This document shows, one piece after another, positions 36,210 to 45,503 of a stretch of DNA of 64,000 nucleotides. The DNA is from Rossellomorea aquimaris. Lineage in GTDB: Bacteria > Bacillota > Bacilli > Bacillales > Bacillaceae_B. The DNA lies in contig NZ_JAIVAT010000003.1 of NCBI RefSeq assembly GCF_020172085.1, positions 868,001 through 932,000 of the forward strand, in the 5' to 3' direction. A program made the translations under genes and the position numbers. The notes under the pieces are model-generated. The model searched no databases. It was not told the origin of the DNA and saw only the letters and a program-made list of their open reading frames with translations. Position 1 is the stretch's first letter. Each line of letters starts with the position of its first letter.

Positions 36210-39008
36210 ATGTACCCATTTAAATTAGTTGTCATCGACTTAGAAACAACAGGAAATTCTCCGAAAAAAGGAGAAAAAATCATTCAACTATCAGCGGTCA
36301 TCATAGAAGGCGGAAAAATCATTGATCAATTTACGTCCTTCGTTTCACCTGGAAAACCCATTCCTGCGTTTATTGAGGAATTAACGGGGATCAATGATGA
36401 CATGGTGAAAAACGCTCCAGCCTTTCATGAAATTGCACCGAAAATCCTTGAACTATTGGACCATGGTATTTTTGTAGCCCATAACGTTCAATTTGACCTT
36501 TCATTTCTTCAAGCAGAACTGGAAGAAGCGGGATACAACCCATTCACGGGACCTGCCTTTGATACCGTGGAGCTCGCTAAGGTGGCTTTGCCATCTGCGG
36601 ACAGCTTTAAACTAACGGAGCTCTCCAATTCTTTGAAGTTGAGTCATGTAAGACCTCACCAAGCTGACAGTGATGCTTACGTGACAGCTGAAATACTCCT
36701 ATACTTTATTGAAAAACTTTCACATCTCCCTTTGGTCACCCTTGAAAAGCTTTACAAGCTTTCGAGACACTTAAAAAGTGACCTTGATTTGTTGTTTGAC
36801 AGCATCGTGACCGAGAAACAAAGGCATGTTGAGGATCTTTCGGAAGAATTAGAGGTGTATCGGGGGATTGCCCTGAGAAAGAAGAATCATTCCTCGAGTG
36901 ATGATCCCGAAGAGAGTACTCATTTTTATGAACCCGATTTTGAGGAGCATCTTGCGAATGAAGTACCTTTCTACGAAAAAAGAGAGCAACAGCTGGAGAT
37001 GATGAACGAGATCTCCGATGCTTTTCGTGGATCTCATCATGTCGTCATCGAAGCAGGGACCGGGGTTGGTAAGTCACTTGGTTACTTATGGCCAGCCGTC
37101 ATGTTTAGTAAGCGTGCCCATGAAAAGGTGGTTATCAGTACATTTACCATTCAGTTACAGGAGCAATTGCTTCATAAAGAAATTAAGTTATTAGAGAAGA
37201 TCTGCCCTGTCCCATTCAAGACCGTTCTCTTAAAAGGAAAGAACCATTACATAAATCTTTTTAAATTCGAGCAGGCTCTCAGGGAAGATGAGTCTCAATA
37301 CGATGTTGTCCTGACAAAGATGCAGATTCTTGTTTGGCTGACACGAACCGAGTCCGGGGACATGGATGAATTGAATCTCACTTCAGGGGGACAATTGTTC
37401 TGGAATCGCTTAAAACACGATGGATGGCATCTTACAGAGACGAAAGATCCGTGGATTGGGAAGGATTTTTATCTATCTGCGAGAAAGAAGGCACAGGAAG
37501 CAGATATCATCATTACCAATCACTCTATGCTCTTAACGGATATGGTAAGGGAAAGCAGCATGCTGCCTGCTTATGATTATTTAGTGATTGATGAAGCACA
37601 TCATCTGGAAAAGTCAGCAAGGCAGCATCTTGGGGTAGTCATGGATTACCTCTCCATTAAGTTTAGCACCTCACAATTGGGGACATTGGACCAAAAACAG
37701 CTATTTTACCGGCTGGACCAGCTCCTCTCCAGTCATTCGGTTGATTCGACTATACATCCATTCGAACTGGATGCAAAAATTACACAGTTTTATATGGATT
37801 TGGAAGAAGCAATTTCTGTTTTAACCAGCGTATTCTATAAGAAGGCCAAAAAGAGGACAGGAATACAAAAAATCCAGCTTCGCATTACAGAAGAAATGAA
37901 AAAGAGCAGTTACTGGCAGCCCATCATCATGTCGATGGAACGAGTGATTTCAGGAATGAACATTGTAGAAAGGGAATTTCAACAGATACTGGATACCATC
38001 AAGGAAAAGAAAATCAAACTCCTTGATAAAGAGAAGGCACTGATTGAAGAATTTTATAGCTTTTTAGTGGATTGGACAGAATTGAAGGCGAATTTTCAAA
38101 CAGTGTTCTTAAAGGAAATGAACAATCACGTTCTATGGCTGGATGGGGACACGAGATCACTTCCAAACAGTCTATCGATCCAGGCTCAGCCTATTACCGT
38201 CGACCGAAACCTCCAGGACGAGATTTTTGCTAAGAAGAAAAGTGTGGTGCTGACATCTGCCACTTTGACCGTCAGCGGATCATTCAACTATTTCTTAAAT
38301 GAGATAGGACTTATTGACCAGGGTGTGAAAAAGCTCCAGCTTTCCTCACCTTTTGACTATCATGAGGTTTCCAGACTTTTTGTACCGACGGATGTCCCTG
38401 AGATCCAGCAGGTCCATAACGAAGAATATATTGAAGCCATCAGCTCCCATTTAATAGGGGTGGCACAGGCGACTAAGGGCAGGATGCTCATTCTATTCAC
38501 ATCCTATGATATGTTGAGAAAAACATATGAGCTCATGAAAGAAAGTGGGTTATTGGAAGAATATGTGTTGATGGCCCAGGGAATCACTTCGGGTAGTCGT
38601 ACCCGGTTGACAAAAAATTTTCAACGCTTTGATAAGGCGATTCTTTTCGGTACGAGCAGTTTCTGGGAAGGGGTGGACATCCCTGGAGAGGATTTGTCCT
38701 GCCTTGCCATGGTGAGACTCCCATTTTCGCCGCCTGATGAGCCGGTCAATCAGGCAAAATCAGATATACTGAAAGCAGAGGGAAAGAATCCTTTTTCTTC
38801 ACATTCTTTACCTGAAGCCATCATTCGCTTCAAGCAAGGAGTGGGAAGGCTGATCAGAAGAAGCAGCGATAGGGGTGTCGTCATTGTGTACGACCGCAGA
38901 ATCATGACCACAAGGTATGGAAAAGCGTTCTTGCAATCCATCCCTTCCATGGAAGTCAAAGAAGGCGACCTGTATGATTTGGTTTCATGGATCGAAGACT
39001 GGCTCTAA
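36210..39008 (+). CDS. dinG: DinG-family exonuclease/helicase-like protein
   Basis: 932-residue protein: N-terminal DEDD 3'-5' exonuclease domain (VIDLETTGNSPKKG, then HNVQFDLSFL and HQADSDAYVTAEIL) fused to an XPD/DinG-type helicase with EAGTGVGKSLGY (Walker A), DEAHHLE and GVGRLIRRSSDRG. The four cysteines of an iron-sulfur domain are not apparent, as in other Firmicute DinG proteins, which are reported to act as nucleases. ATG 36210 is used; the opening from 36105 runs through the panD terminator. Role in DNA repair inferred. Confidence 0.93.
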   Translation: MYPFKLVVIDLETTGNSPKKGEKIIQLSAVIIEGGKIIDQFTSFVSPGKPIPAFIEELTGINDDMVKNAPAFHEIAPKILELLDHGIFVAHNVQFDLSFLQAELEEAGYNPFTGPAFDTVELAKVALPSADSFKLTELSNSLKLSHVRPHQADSDAYVTAEILLYFIEKLSHLPLVTLEKLYKLSRHLKSDLDLLFDSIVTEKQRHVEDLSEELEVYRGIALRKKNHSSSDDPEESTHFYEPDFEEHLANEVPFYEKREQQLEMMNEISDAFRGSHHVVIEAGTGVGKSLGYLWPAVMFSKRAHEKVVISTFTIQLQEQLLHKEIKLLEKICPVPFKTVLLKGKNHYINLFKFEQALREDESQYDVVLTKMQILVWLTRTESGDMDELNLTSGGQLFWNRLKHDGWHLTETKDPWIGKDFYLSARKKAQEADIIITNHSMLLTDMVRESSMLPAYDYLVIDEAHHLEKSARQHLGVVMDYLSIKFSTSQLGTLDQKQLFYRLDQLLSSHSVDSTIHPFELDAKITQFYMDLEEAISVLTSVFYKKAKKRTGIQKIQLRITEEMKKSSYWQPIIMSMERVISGMNIVEREFQQILDTIKEKKIKLLDKEKALIEEFYSFLVDWTELKANFQTVFLKEMNNHVLWLDGDTRSLPNSLSIQAQPITVDRNLQDEIFAKKKSVVLTSATLTVSGSFNYFLNEIGLIDQGVKKLQLSSPFDYHEVSRLFVPTDVPEIQQVHNEEYIEAISSHLIGVAQATKGRMLILFTSYDMLRKTYELMKESGLLEEYVLMAQGITSGSRTRLTKNFQRFDKAILFGTSSFWEGVDIPGEDLSCLAMVRLPFSPPDEPVNQAKSDILKAEGKNPFSSHSLPEAIIRFKQGVGRLIRRSSDRGVVIVYDRRIMTTRYGKAFLQSIPSMEVKEGDLYDLVSWIEDWL

Positions 39009-39084
39009 AACAGCATGAACTTCAGTGATAAAATCTTCTCTTTAACACAACCTAAAGATGAGATGTTAAACTGGAGGATTGTAA

Positions 39085-39918
39085 ATGAGAGTGATTCTAT
39101 CGGTAGTGCTGTCGTCTCTCTTGGTATGTTCAAATGCCTATGGAATGAAAGTGCCTAAAGTGGATTTACGTGTATCCCAAGAGGAGTATGCAATCAGCTT
39201 CCTCCCGGTTCAAATAGGAGAGGTAGCAGTGCTGCATTTAGCTTCGGGGAATCATTATTTGGTCAACACAGGATCCTTTAAGGAACGAAATCAGCTTTAT
39301 TATTACTTTAATCAAATGCATATTAACAACATAAAGGGCTTGATCATCACTGAAAAAAGTGAAGTGGATAGTGTAATGATTGCTGAACTAGTGAAAAAAT
39401 TCGGCATAGAAGAGATAGTCGTAGGAAAATCACTAGAGCCGTCCATGCCGAAGCAAGTTTCCGGAATCATTCATACCATTCAGGAGGAGGAATCCTATAC
39501 ATTTTCAGATGATTTAGTGATGAGGGCTGTCCATGAGGGGAATGAGAGAAGGGAAGGCCTGGACTTTTCCATCACGTTTTTTCACCATCGTTTTCTATGG
39601 TTGAGCTCTCAATCATCACATTCTGAAGAGGTGCTAATGAGTAAACCACTAAAGAATGTCAATATTGTAAAGATCCCTGTCCATTCTAAATCAGAAAGCA
39701 TTTCTCATCGCCTTCTGGAGCATGTCGATCCTCAAACTGCCATCCTTTACCGGTCTAAAGAAAGACTTCTTAATGGGGATATGCTTGAGGCGATCAACGA
39801 AGCGTGGATTGATCTTTATTTAACAGGTCAACATGGGCTGATTTCAGTGAAGTTTAACAAGAGAAATTACGAAGTGCTTACCTTTGATCAAGAAGATGTG
39901 CTTAAGGATGAAGGGTAG
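39085..39918 (+). CDS. Exported degenerate metallo-beta-lactamase-fold protein
   Basis: 277 residues with an N-terminal signal peptide (about residues 1-20). The body resembles the ComEC-type beta-lactamase domain: AVLHLASGNHYLVNTGS matches the strand usually reading ILIDTG, and NNIKGLIITEKSEVDSVMIAELVKKFGIEEIVVG matches the following TH-x-DH region. The metal-binding histidines are replaced (TEKSEVD), so catalysis is unlikely. GGAGGATT site upstream. I know of no counterpart between dinG and ypmA in B. subtilis. Function unknown. Confidence 0.5.
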   Translation: MRVILSVVLSSLLVCSNAYGMKVPKVDLRVSQEEYAISFLPVQIGEVAVLHLASGNHYLVNTGSFKERNQLYYYFNQMHINNIKGLIITEKSEVDSVMIAELVKKFGIEEIVVGKSLEPSMPKQVSGIIHTIQEEESYTFSDDLVMRAVHEGNERREGLDFSITFFHHRFLWLSSQSSHSEEVLMSKPLKNVNIVKIPVHSKSESISHRLLEHVDPQTAILYRSKERLLNGDMLEAINEAWIDLYLTGQHGLISVKFNKRNYEVLTFDQEDVLKDEG

Positions 39919-39922
39919 ACGG

Positions 39923-39960
39923 ACGGGAGGCTGATATTTCAGGCCCCCCGTTACATTTTC
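39923..39960 (+). terminator. Probable terminator after the exported protein gene
   Basis: ACGGGAGGCTG (39923-39933) pairs imperfectly with CAGGCCCCCCGT (39940-39951); tail TACATTTT. Confidence 0.5.
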
Positions 39961-40003
39961 CAATCGTTTTTATGCTACCCCCTACCATGGTGGCCACTAA
40001 TGT

Positions 40004-40012
40004 TGTTATAAT
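40004..40012 (+). promoter_or_regulatory. Extended -10 promoter of ypmA-ypmB-aspB
   Basis: TGTTATAAT, 53 bases before the ypmA ATG; -35 region is poor. Confidence 0.4.
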
Positions 40013-40064
40013 ATGTGTAGAGTTTTTTACTTTTAATAGGGTAATGGATAAAAGGAGGAGCAAC

Positions 40065-40235
40065 ATGGAAAGTCGAATCGAAATTCTTTCCACCGTTCGT
40101 ATTGAATATACGGATAATTTATATAAAGTGGTTGATACACTAAATAGAACGTTAAAAAAAGATGATTATATGTTTGGTTTAGCTTTAGATCCGGAAGATC
40201 AAAATCAGGCAGTTCTAACAATTTATCGTACATAA
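40065..40235 (+). CDS. ypmA: YpmA, DUF4264 family
   Basis: 56-residue protein beginning MESRIEILSTVRIEYTDNLY and ending LTIYRT, which matches B. subtilis YpmA over its full length. The ATG at 40065 has an AAGGAGGAG site; the earlier opening at 39972 overlaps the promoter. Function unknown; conserved as the first gene of ypmA-ypmB-aspB. Confidence 0.9.
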   Translation: MESRIEILSTVRIEYTDNLYKVVDTLNRTLKKDDYMFGLALDPEDQNQAVLTIYRT

Positions 40236-40247
40236 AGAGTGATTGTA

Positions 40248-40724
40248 ATGAAAAAATGGATAACCATAATCGTAATATCGTTCATCGTCATTGGCGTAAC
40301 CGCATCCGTCCTATTGTATAAAGTTTCAAGGGGTCCCTTAGACCAACAGAGAGATCAAGCCCTGAACAGGGTGGAAGACGAAACGGCCATAGTGAAAGTA
40401 GAGAATACGAGCTTTTATAATGGCTCAAAATCCTATGTTGTCGTAACGGGAGAGAATGAGCAACAGGAAAAGTTGGTCGCTTGGATCCCCAATAAAAAAG
40501 GAAAAATAATTGAAAAAAAATGGGCGGATGGTATTACAAAAGATCAGGCGATCAATAAACTGAATGATGAAAAGAAACCGAAAGAATTACTGTCTGTCCG
40601 TTTAGGGTATGAATCCGTCGGTCCAGTATGGGAATTAACCTACTTAGATCAGCAAGACAATTTAAATTATTATTATCTGCTGTTCTCTACAGGGGAATGG
40701 TGGAGAAAAATCGAAAATCTATGA
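40248..40724 (+). CDS. ypmB: YpmB, PepSY-like membrane-anchored protein
   Basis: 158 residues: one N-terminal membrane helix (about residues 4-22) and an extracytoplasmic domain of PepSY-like repeats (ITKDQAINKL, GPVWELTYLDQQDNLNYYYLLFSTGEW). The ATG at 40248 is chosen; a GTG at 40239 is in frame but leaves no room for a ribosome binding site. Corresponds to YpmB. No enzymatic residues visible. Confidence 0.85.
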   Translation: MKKWITIIVISFIVIGVTASVLLYKVSRGPLDQQRDQALNRVEDETAIVKVENTSFYNGSKSYVVVTGENEQQEKLVAWIPNKKGKIIEKKWADGITKDQAINKLNDEKKPKELLSVRLGYESVGPVWELTYLDQQDNLNYYYLLFSTGEWWRKIENL

Positions 40725-40741
40725 TCAGGGGGAACACGTCA

Positions 40742-41932
40742 ATGAAATTCACGTTAGCAGATAGAGTCAGTGCATTAACACCATCAACGACTTTGGCCAT
40801 CACGGCTAAAGCGAAGGAAATGAAGGCACAAGGGATTGATGTCATCGGATTGGGTGCTGGTGAACCTGACTTTAATACACCTGAGCATATCATCCAGGCT
40901 GCCTATGAGTCCATGACGGAAGGGCACACAAAATATACTCCATCCGGTGGAATGGCGAAGCTGAAAGAGGCTATCATCCATAAATTCGAAACAGATCAAA
41001 AGCTGACTTACAAACCTTCAGAAATCATCGTGACAAGCGGTGCGAAACATGCCCTTTATACATTGTTTCAGGTCCTACTAAACGAAGGTGATGAAGTCGT
41101 CATCCCCACTCCATACTGGGTCAGTTACCCAGAGCAAGTGAAGCTTGCCGGTGGTGCCCCGGTGATTGTGGAAGGGAAAGAAGAGAATGAATACAAAATC
41201 AAACCACAACAGCTGGAAAAATCGATCACTTCAAAAACCAAAGCAGTCATTCTCAACACGCCAAGTAACCCTACAGGTATGCTTTATTCCCGTGAAGAGC
41301 TGCAGGCTATCGGGGATGTTTGCTTAGAAAAGGGTATCCTGATTGTGTCAGATGAAATTTATGAAAAACTGGTTTATGGAGGAAATACGCATACTTCCAT
41401 TGCAGAATTGTCACCAGAACTGAAGGAGCAAACAATCATCATTAACGGAGTATCAAAATCTCACTCCATGACGGGTTGGAGAATTGGATATGCAGCAGGA
41501 AATGAATCGGTCATCAAGGCCATGACCAATCTTGCCAGTCATTCCACCTCTAATCCTACTACGACTTCACAATATGGTGCCGTTGCTGCGTATTTAGGAA
41601 GTCAGCAGCCGGTTGAGGATATGAGAAGTTCTTTCGAAGAACGACTAAACATCGTGTTCGATAAGCTGAACGATATTCCTGGATTCCATTGCTTGAAGCC
41701 TCAAGGAGCTTTCTATCTTTTCCCTAATGTAGTAGAAGCGGCAAAGAAAACAGGCTACAAGAATGTCGATGAATTTACGGGTGCCTTATTGGAAGAGGCA
41801 AAGGTAGCGGTCATACCGGGATCAGGCTTCGGGTCGGAAAACAATATCCGTCTTTCTTATGCCACAAGCCTCGACAGCCTGGAAAAAGCAATCGGGCGTA
41901 TGCATGAGTTCGTTGTAAATAACAGCAAATAA
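40742..41932 (+). CDS. aspB: Aspartate aminotransferase
   Basis: PLP-dependent class I aminotransferase interconverting aspartate/2-oxoglutarate and oxaloacetate/glutamate. GLGAGEPDFNTPEHI, TPSNPTG, SDEIYEKL and the PLP lysine in NGVSKSHSMTGWRIGY are present. The ATG at 40742 is preceded by AGGGGG at 40727-40732; the earlier opening lies inside ypmB. 396 residues, subgroup I-gamma to I-beta length. Confidence 0.95.
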   Translation: MKFTLADRVSALTPSTTLAITAKAKEMKAQGIDVIGLGAGEPDFNTPEHIIQAAYESMTEGHTKYTPSGGMAKLKEAIIHKFETDQKLTYKPSEIIVTSGAKHALYTLFQVLLNEGDEVVIPTPYWVSYPEQVKLAGGAPVIVEGKEENEYKIKPQQLEKSITSKTKAVILNTPSNPTGMLYSREELQAIGDVCLEKGILIVSDEIYEKLVYGGNTHTSIAELSPELKEQTIIINGVSKSHSMTGWRIGYAAGNESVIKAMTNLASHSTSNPTTTSQYGAVAAYLGSQQPVEDMRSSFEERLNIVFDKLNDIPGFHCLKPQGAFYLFPNVVEAAKKTGYKNVDEFTGALLEEAKVAVIPGSGFGSENNIRLSYATSLDSLEKAIGRMHEFVVNNSK

Positions 41933-41942
41933 TCAAAGGGTT

Positions 41943-41969
41943 GCAGACCGTAAGGCGGTCTGCTTTTTC
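41943..41969 (+). terminator. Intrinsic terminator after aspB
   Basis: Stem GCAGACCG (41943-41950) / CGGTCTGC (41956-41963) with T-run. Confidence 0.8.
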
Positions 41970-41988
41970 CTTAAAACCATCCTATCTA

Positions 41989-42017
41989 TTGCGACAGGAT
42001 TATGGTAAATGTATAAT
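41989..42017 (+). promoter_or_regulatory. Sigma-A promoter of asnS
   Basis: TTGCGA (41989-41994), 17-base spacer, perfect TATAAT (42012-42017). The leader of about 40 nt is too short for a T-box. Confidence 0.65.
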
Positions 42018-42062
42018 AAAGAACGATACATAAGCGTTTTAGTTTTTTTGGAGGGAAAAATC

Positions 42063-43355
42063 GTGAAAACTACTATATCTCAAGTAAGTAAGTTCGTTGG
42101 AGAAGAAGTAACCATCGGAGCATGGTTAGCCAACAAACGTTCAAGTGGAAAAATTGCTTTTCTTCAGCTTCGTGACGGTACTGGATTCATCCAGGGGGTT
42201 GTCGTCAAAAGTGAAGTCGAAGAAGAGATCTTTCAAAAAGCAAAATCATTAACTCAAGAAACGTCCTTATATGTGACAGGAACAGTTTCTGAAGATTCAC
42301 GTTCTCCGTTCGGATACGAACTTCAGGTGAAGAATGTGGAAGTCATCCATGAAGCTGTGGATTATCCTATTACGCCAAAAGAACACGGAACAGAATTCCT
42401 GATGGACCATCGTCACCTTTGGCTACGATCACGCAAACAGCATGCTGTGATGAAAGTCCGTAATGAAATCATCCGCGCAACCTATGAATTCTTTAACCAG
42501 GAAGGGTTTGTGAAGGTAGATCCACCGATTCTTACTGGAAGCGCACCAGAAGGAACGACAGAGTTATTTGCTACTAAGTATTTCGAAGAAGATGCTTATC
42601 TTTCCCAGAGTGGTCAGCTTTATATGGAAGCGGCAGCCATGGCTTTAGGAAAAGTATTCTCTTTCGGACCAACATTCAGAGCTGAAAAGTCGAAAACCCG
42701 TCGTCATTTAATCGAATTTTGGATGATTGAGCCTGAGATGGCCTTCTATGATTTCAAAGATAATCTGGAAGTTCAGGAACAATACGTTTCATACATCGTT
42801 CAATCCGTTTTGAAAAATTGCAAGCTCGAGTTAGACCGATTAGGCAGGGATACATCTAAATTAGAGCAAATCAAAGCGCCATTCCCACGCATCACATATG
42901 ATGATGCATTAAAGCTACTGCATGAAAAAGGTTTTGATGATATCGAGTGGGGCGATGATTTCGGTGCACCTCATGAGACTGCCATTGCAGAAAGCTATGA
43001 CAAGCCAGTATTCATCACACATTATCCGACTACTCTCAAGCCTTTCTACATGCAGCCGGATCCGGATCGTGATGATGTGGTATTATGTGCTGACTTAATT
43101 GCTCCTGAAGGATATGGAGAAATCATAGGCGGCTCAGAACGTATCCACGATGCAGAATTGATGAAGCAGCGCATTGAAGAGCACGAGTTGGCGACAGATG
43201 CGTACAAGTGGTACCTTGAATTAAGAGAATATGGATCTGTTCCTCATTCAGGATTCGGTCTCGGACTTGAAAGAACAGTAGCCTGGATCAGCGGAGTCGA
43301 ACACGTAAGGGAAACCATCCCATTCCCGCGTTTATTGAATCGTTTGTATCCATAA
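42063..43355 (+). CDS. asnS: Asparaginyl-tRNA synthetase
   Basis: Class IIb synthetase charging tRNA-Asn. OB-fold anticodon-binding domain ([26 protein letters not shown] region), then class II motif 2 ([21 protein letters not shown]) and motif 3 ([13 protein letters not shown]). GTG at 42063 with GGAGGG seven bases upstream gives 430 residues, equal to the B. subtilis enzyme; the ATG at 42009 coincides with the promoter. Confidence 0.97.
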   Translation: MKTTISQVSKFVGEEVTIGAWLANKRSSGKIAFLQLRDGTGFIQGVVVKSEVEEEIFQKAKSLTQETSLYVTGTVSEDSRSPFGYELQVKNVEVIHEAVDYPITPKEHGTEFLMDHRHLWLRSRKQHAVMKVRNEIIRATYEFFNQEGFVKVDPPILTGSAPEGTTELFATKYFEEDAYLSQSGQLYMEAAAMALGKVFSFGPTFRAEKSKTRRHLIEFWMIEPEMAFYDFKDNLEVQEQYVSYIVQSVLKNCKLELDRLGRDTSKLEQIKAPFPRITYDDALKLLHEKGFDDIEWGDDFGAPHETAIAESYDKPVFITHYPTTLKPFYMQPDPDRDDVVLCADLIAPEGYGEIIGGSERIHDAELMKQRIEEHELATDAYKWYLELREYGSVPHSGFGLGLERTVAWISGVEHVRETIPFPRLLNRLYP

Positions 43356-43370
43356 TAAACCAAAACTGAG

Positions 43371-43413
43371 AGCTGGCAGGATTGTTTAAGCAATCCTCGC
43401 CAGTTCTTTTGTT
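43371..43413 (+). terminator. Intrinsic terminator after asnS
   Basis: Stem 43373-43384 (CTGGCAGGATTG) / 43391-43404 (CAATCCTcGCCAG, one bulge) with TTCTTTTGTTTTTT tail. Confidence 0.75.
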
Positions 43414-43492
43414 TTTTCCATCTTTCTTCTAATCCGTAACCATGTCCACATATATTGAATCATGATATACTAAAGAGTGAGGTGTACTGAAT

Positions 43493-44203
43493 ATGGATTA
43501 TAAACGTTTAATGGTGTCCTGGATAGAAGAGGGGACACTGAACATCCCGCAATTATTATTATCAAATTACCATACACTGGGTTTGAATGAATCAGAATTT
43601 GTATTACTATTGCATATTTACGGCCATTTGGAAAAGGGCAACTATTTTCCGACTCCGGAAGAACTTTCACGCCCGATGAGCATTTCCGGTGAATATTGTT
43701 CATCCTTATTAAGAAAACTCATTCAACAGCAATTTTTATCGATAGAAGAAGGGTCATCTGTAGATGGTATTCTCTTTGAGAAGTACTCCCTGAACCCACT
43801 TTGGGAAAAAATGGCGGAATTCGTCATACAAGATTCCAAGATGAAACAAATGCAGCAATCCATGGAAGAAGAAGCGGATATCTACACGACTTTTGAACAA
43901 GAATTCGGCCGACCCCTTTCTCCGTTGGAATGCGAAACCCTTGCTATGTGGCTGGATCAGGATGATCACAATGCAACCATCATCAAAGCCGCACTGAGGG
44001 AAGCGGTCATTTCAGGTAAACTGAATTTCAGATACATTGACAGGATTCTATTTGAATGGAAGAAAAATGGTGTCAAAACCATTGAAGATGCAAGAAGTCA
44101 AAGTCAACGCTTCAGGTCCCATCAGAAGCCTGCTGCTTCAATTGAACCAGCATCTTCTCCCAAACGAAAATCAGTACCATTTTACAATTGGCTTGAGCAA
44201 TAG
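43493..44203 (+). CDS. dnaD: DNA replication initiation protein DnaD
   Basis: Primosomal protein that remodels DNA and helps load the replicative helicase with DnaA and DnaB. N-terminal winged-helix DDBH1 domain (about residues 15-100) and C-terminal DDBH2 domain with YTTFEQEFGRPLSPLECETLAMWLDQD and the terminal RIDRILFEWKKNGV-type helix (YIDRILFEWKKNGVKT). 236 residues. It starts the dnaD-nth-ypoC group; an extended -10 (TGATATACT, 43463-43471) lies just upstream. Confidence 0.95.
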   Translation: MDYKRLMVSWIEEGTLNIPQLLLSNYHTLGLNESEFVLLLHIYGHLEKGNYFPTPEELSRPMSISGEYCSSLLRKLIQQQFLSIEEGSSVDGILFEKYSLNPLWEKMAEFVIQDSKMKQMQQSMEEEADIYTTFEQEFGRPLSPLECETLAMWLDQDDHNATIIKAALREAVISGKLNFRYIDRILFEWKKNGVKTIEDARSQSQRFRSHQKPAASIEPASSPKRKSVPFYNWLEQ

Positions 44204-44292
44204 ACGACGAATGGGGACTGACTCTCAGATGCTTGGGGGTTGGTCCCTTTACATTGATACATATCATTCCTTTGTAGGAGGTAGTAGGAGAC

Positions 44293-44949
44293 ATGTTAAA
44301 TAAAAAACAAATACATATATGCCTGGATGAAATGAGAGAAATGTTTCCAGATGCACATTGCGAGCTTCGCCACGACAATCCTTTCGAGCTTGTCATTGCG
44401 GTACTTCTATCGGCACAGTGTACGGATGTCCTGGTAAATAAGGTAACAGAAGGCTTATTCAAAAAATATAAGAAACCTGAAGATTATATCTTGGTCACAT
44501 TGGAAGAACTTCAACAAGATATTCGATCCATCGGCTTATATAGGAACAAAGCAAAAAATATCCGCAAATTGTGTGAGATCCTCCTTACTGAGCACGGGGG
44601 AGAGGTACCCAGAAGTCATGAAGAATTGGTGAAGCTACCGGGTGTGGGAAGGAAGACTGCGAACGTAGTTGTTTCAGTCGCCTTTGGTGAGCCTGCTTTA
44701 GCTGTTGATACACATGTTGAAAGGGTAAGTAAAAGGCTAGGGATCTGCAGGTGGAAAGACAGCGTGTTGGAAGTGGAAAAGACATTAATGAAGAAAATTC
44801 CACGGGAGGAATGGTCCGAAACACATCACCGACTCATTTTCTTCGGAAGGTATCATTGTAAAGCACAATCCCCTCAATGCGAAGTTTGTCCCTTAGTAGA
44901 CCTGTGTAGGGAAGGACAAAAAAGATTGAAGAAAAAGGGTCACATATGA
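44293..44949 (+). CDS. nth: Endonuclease III
   Basis: DNA glycosylase/AP lyase removing oxidised pyrimidines. Helix-hairpin-helix LPGVGRKTANVV with the catalytic lysine, the catalytic aspartate in AVDTHVERV, and a C-terminal [4Fe-4S] site made by CKAQSPQCEVCPLVDLC (C-x6-C-x2-C-x5-C). 218 residues. GGAGGTAGTAGGAG site. ypoC overlaps its stop by 4 bases. Confidence 0.96.
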   Translation: MLNKKQIHICLDEMREMFPDAHCELRHDNPFELVIAVLLSAQCTDVLVNKVTEGLFKKYKKPEDYILVTLEELQQDIRSIGLYRNKAKNIRKLCEILLTEHGGEVPRSHEELVKLPGVGRKTANVVVSVAFGEPALAVDTHVERVSKRLGICRWKDSVLEVEKTLMKKIPREEWSETHHRLIFFGRYHCKAQSPQCEVCPLVDLCREGQKRLKKKGHI

Positions 44950-45461
44950 GCGAAACGGTTTTTAACATCCCAACTGAACTGAAAGACCCTTTTTTCTTTT
45001 CCGATGAAAAAATCAGAATTCATGTTGTTGAAATTGAACCATGTAATCCATTGTTCGCATTTGAGCTGCTTCATTACAATGGGGTGAAAGCACATTCCAT
45101 ACCTTGGTTGATACAAGGAATATGGATAAAAGACATCATCGGGGCTTGGAAAGAAGAAGAGAACCATCTTAAAACGTTATTTAAAAGCCGGTCAAAAGAT
45201 GCATTACAGTCAATGAAGAAAGGTATCGGGATGTTTTATATGCTTTTGTTTTGGAGCAATAAACAACCTGTAAACCTTCAGGGGTGGAGATCTTCAGTTG
45301 AACGTCTTTCCGTAAAGCCTATCAATACCGTAGAAAGATTGAGCTTCATCATGGATAATCCGGCACTCTACCATTCCTATATCCAACTGGCTCAACTTTT
45401 TGAGGAACAACATAAACAGTTTGCCAAGTATCAGGCATTGAATCAAGTAGCAAAAAAATAA
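44946..45461 (+). CDS. ypoC: YpoC, uncharacterised
   Basis: 171-residue soluble protein starting in an ATGA overlap with nth. Rich in aromatic and basic residues, no transmembrane segment and no motif I recognise apart from similarity in position and character to B. subtilis YpoC. Cotranscription with dnaD and nth suggests a link to DNA metabolism, but that is only context. Confidence 0.8.
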   Translation: MSETVFNIPTELKDPFFFSDEKIRIHVVEIEPCNPLFAFELLHYNGVKAHSIPWLIQGIWIKDIIGAWKEEENHLKTLFKSRSKDALQSMKKGIGMFYMLLFWSNKQPVNLQGWRSSVERLSVKPINTVERLSFIMDNPALYHSYIQLAQLFEEQHKQFAKYQALNQVAKK

Positions 45462-45495
45462 GGCAATGAGAGACTTCTCTCATTGCCTTATTTTT
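45460..45495. terminator. Bidirectional terminator between ypoC and ponA
   Basis: Perfect 14-base stem (45460-45473 / 45476-45489) overlapping the ypoC stop codon, with T-rich tails usable in both directions. Confidence 0.8.
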
Positions 45496-45503
45496 ATAAC
45501 TTT

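Noticed and set aside
42018..42062. T-box leader for asnS
   Set aside because: The leader between the promoter and the GTG is about 40 nt with no T-box motif or terminator.
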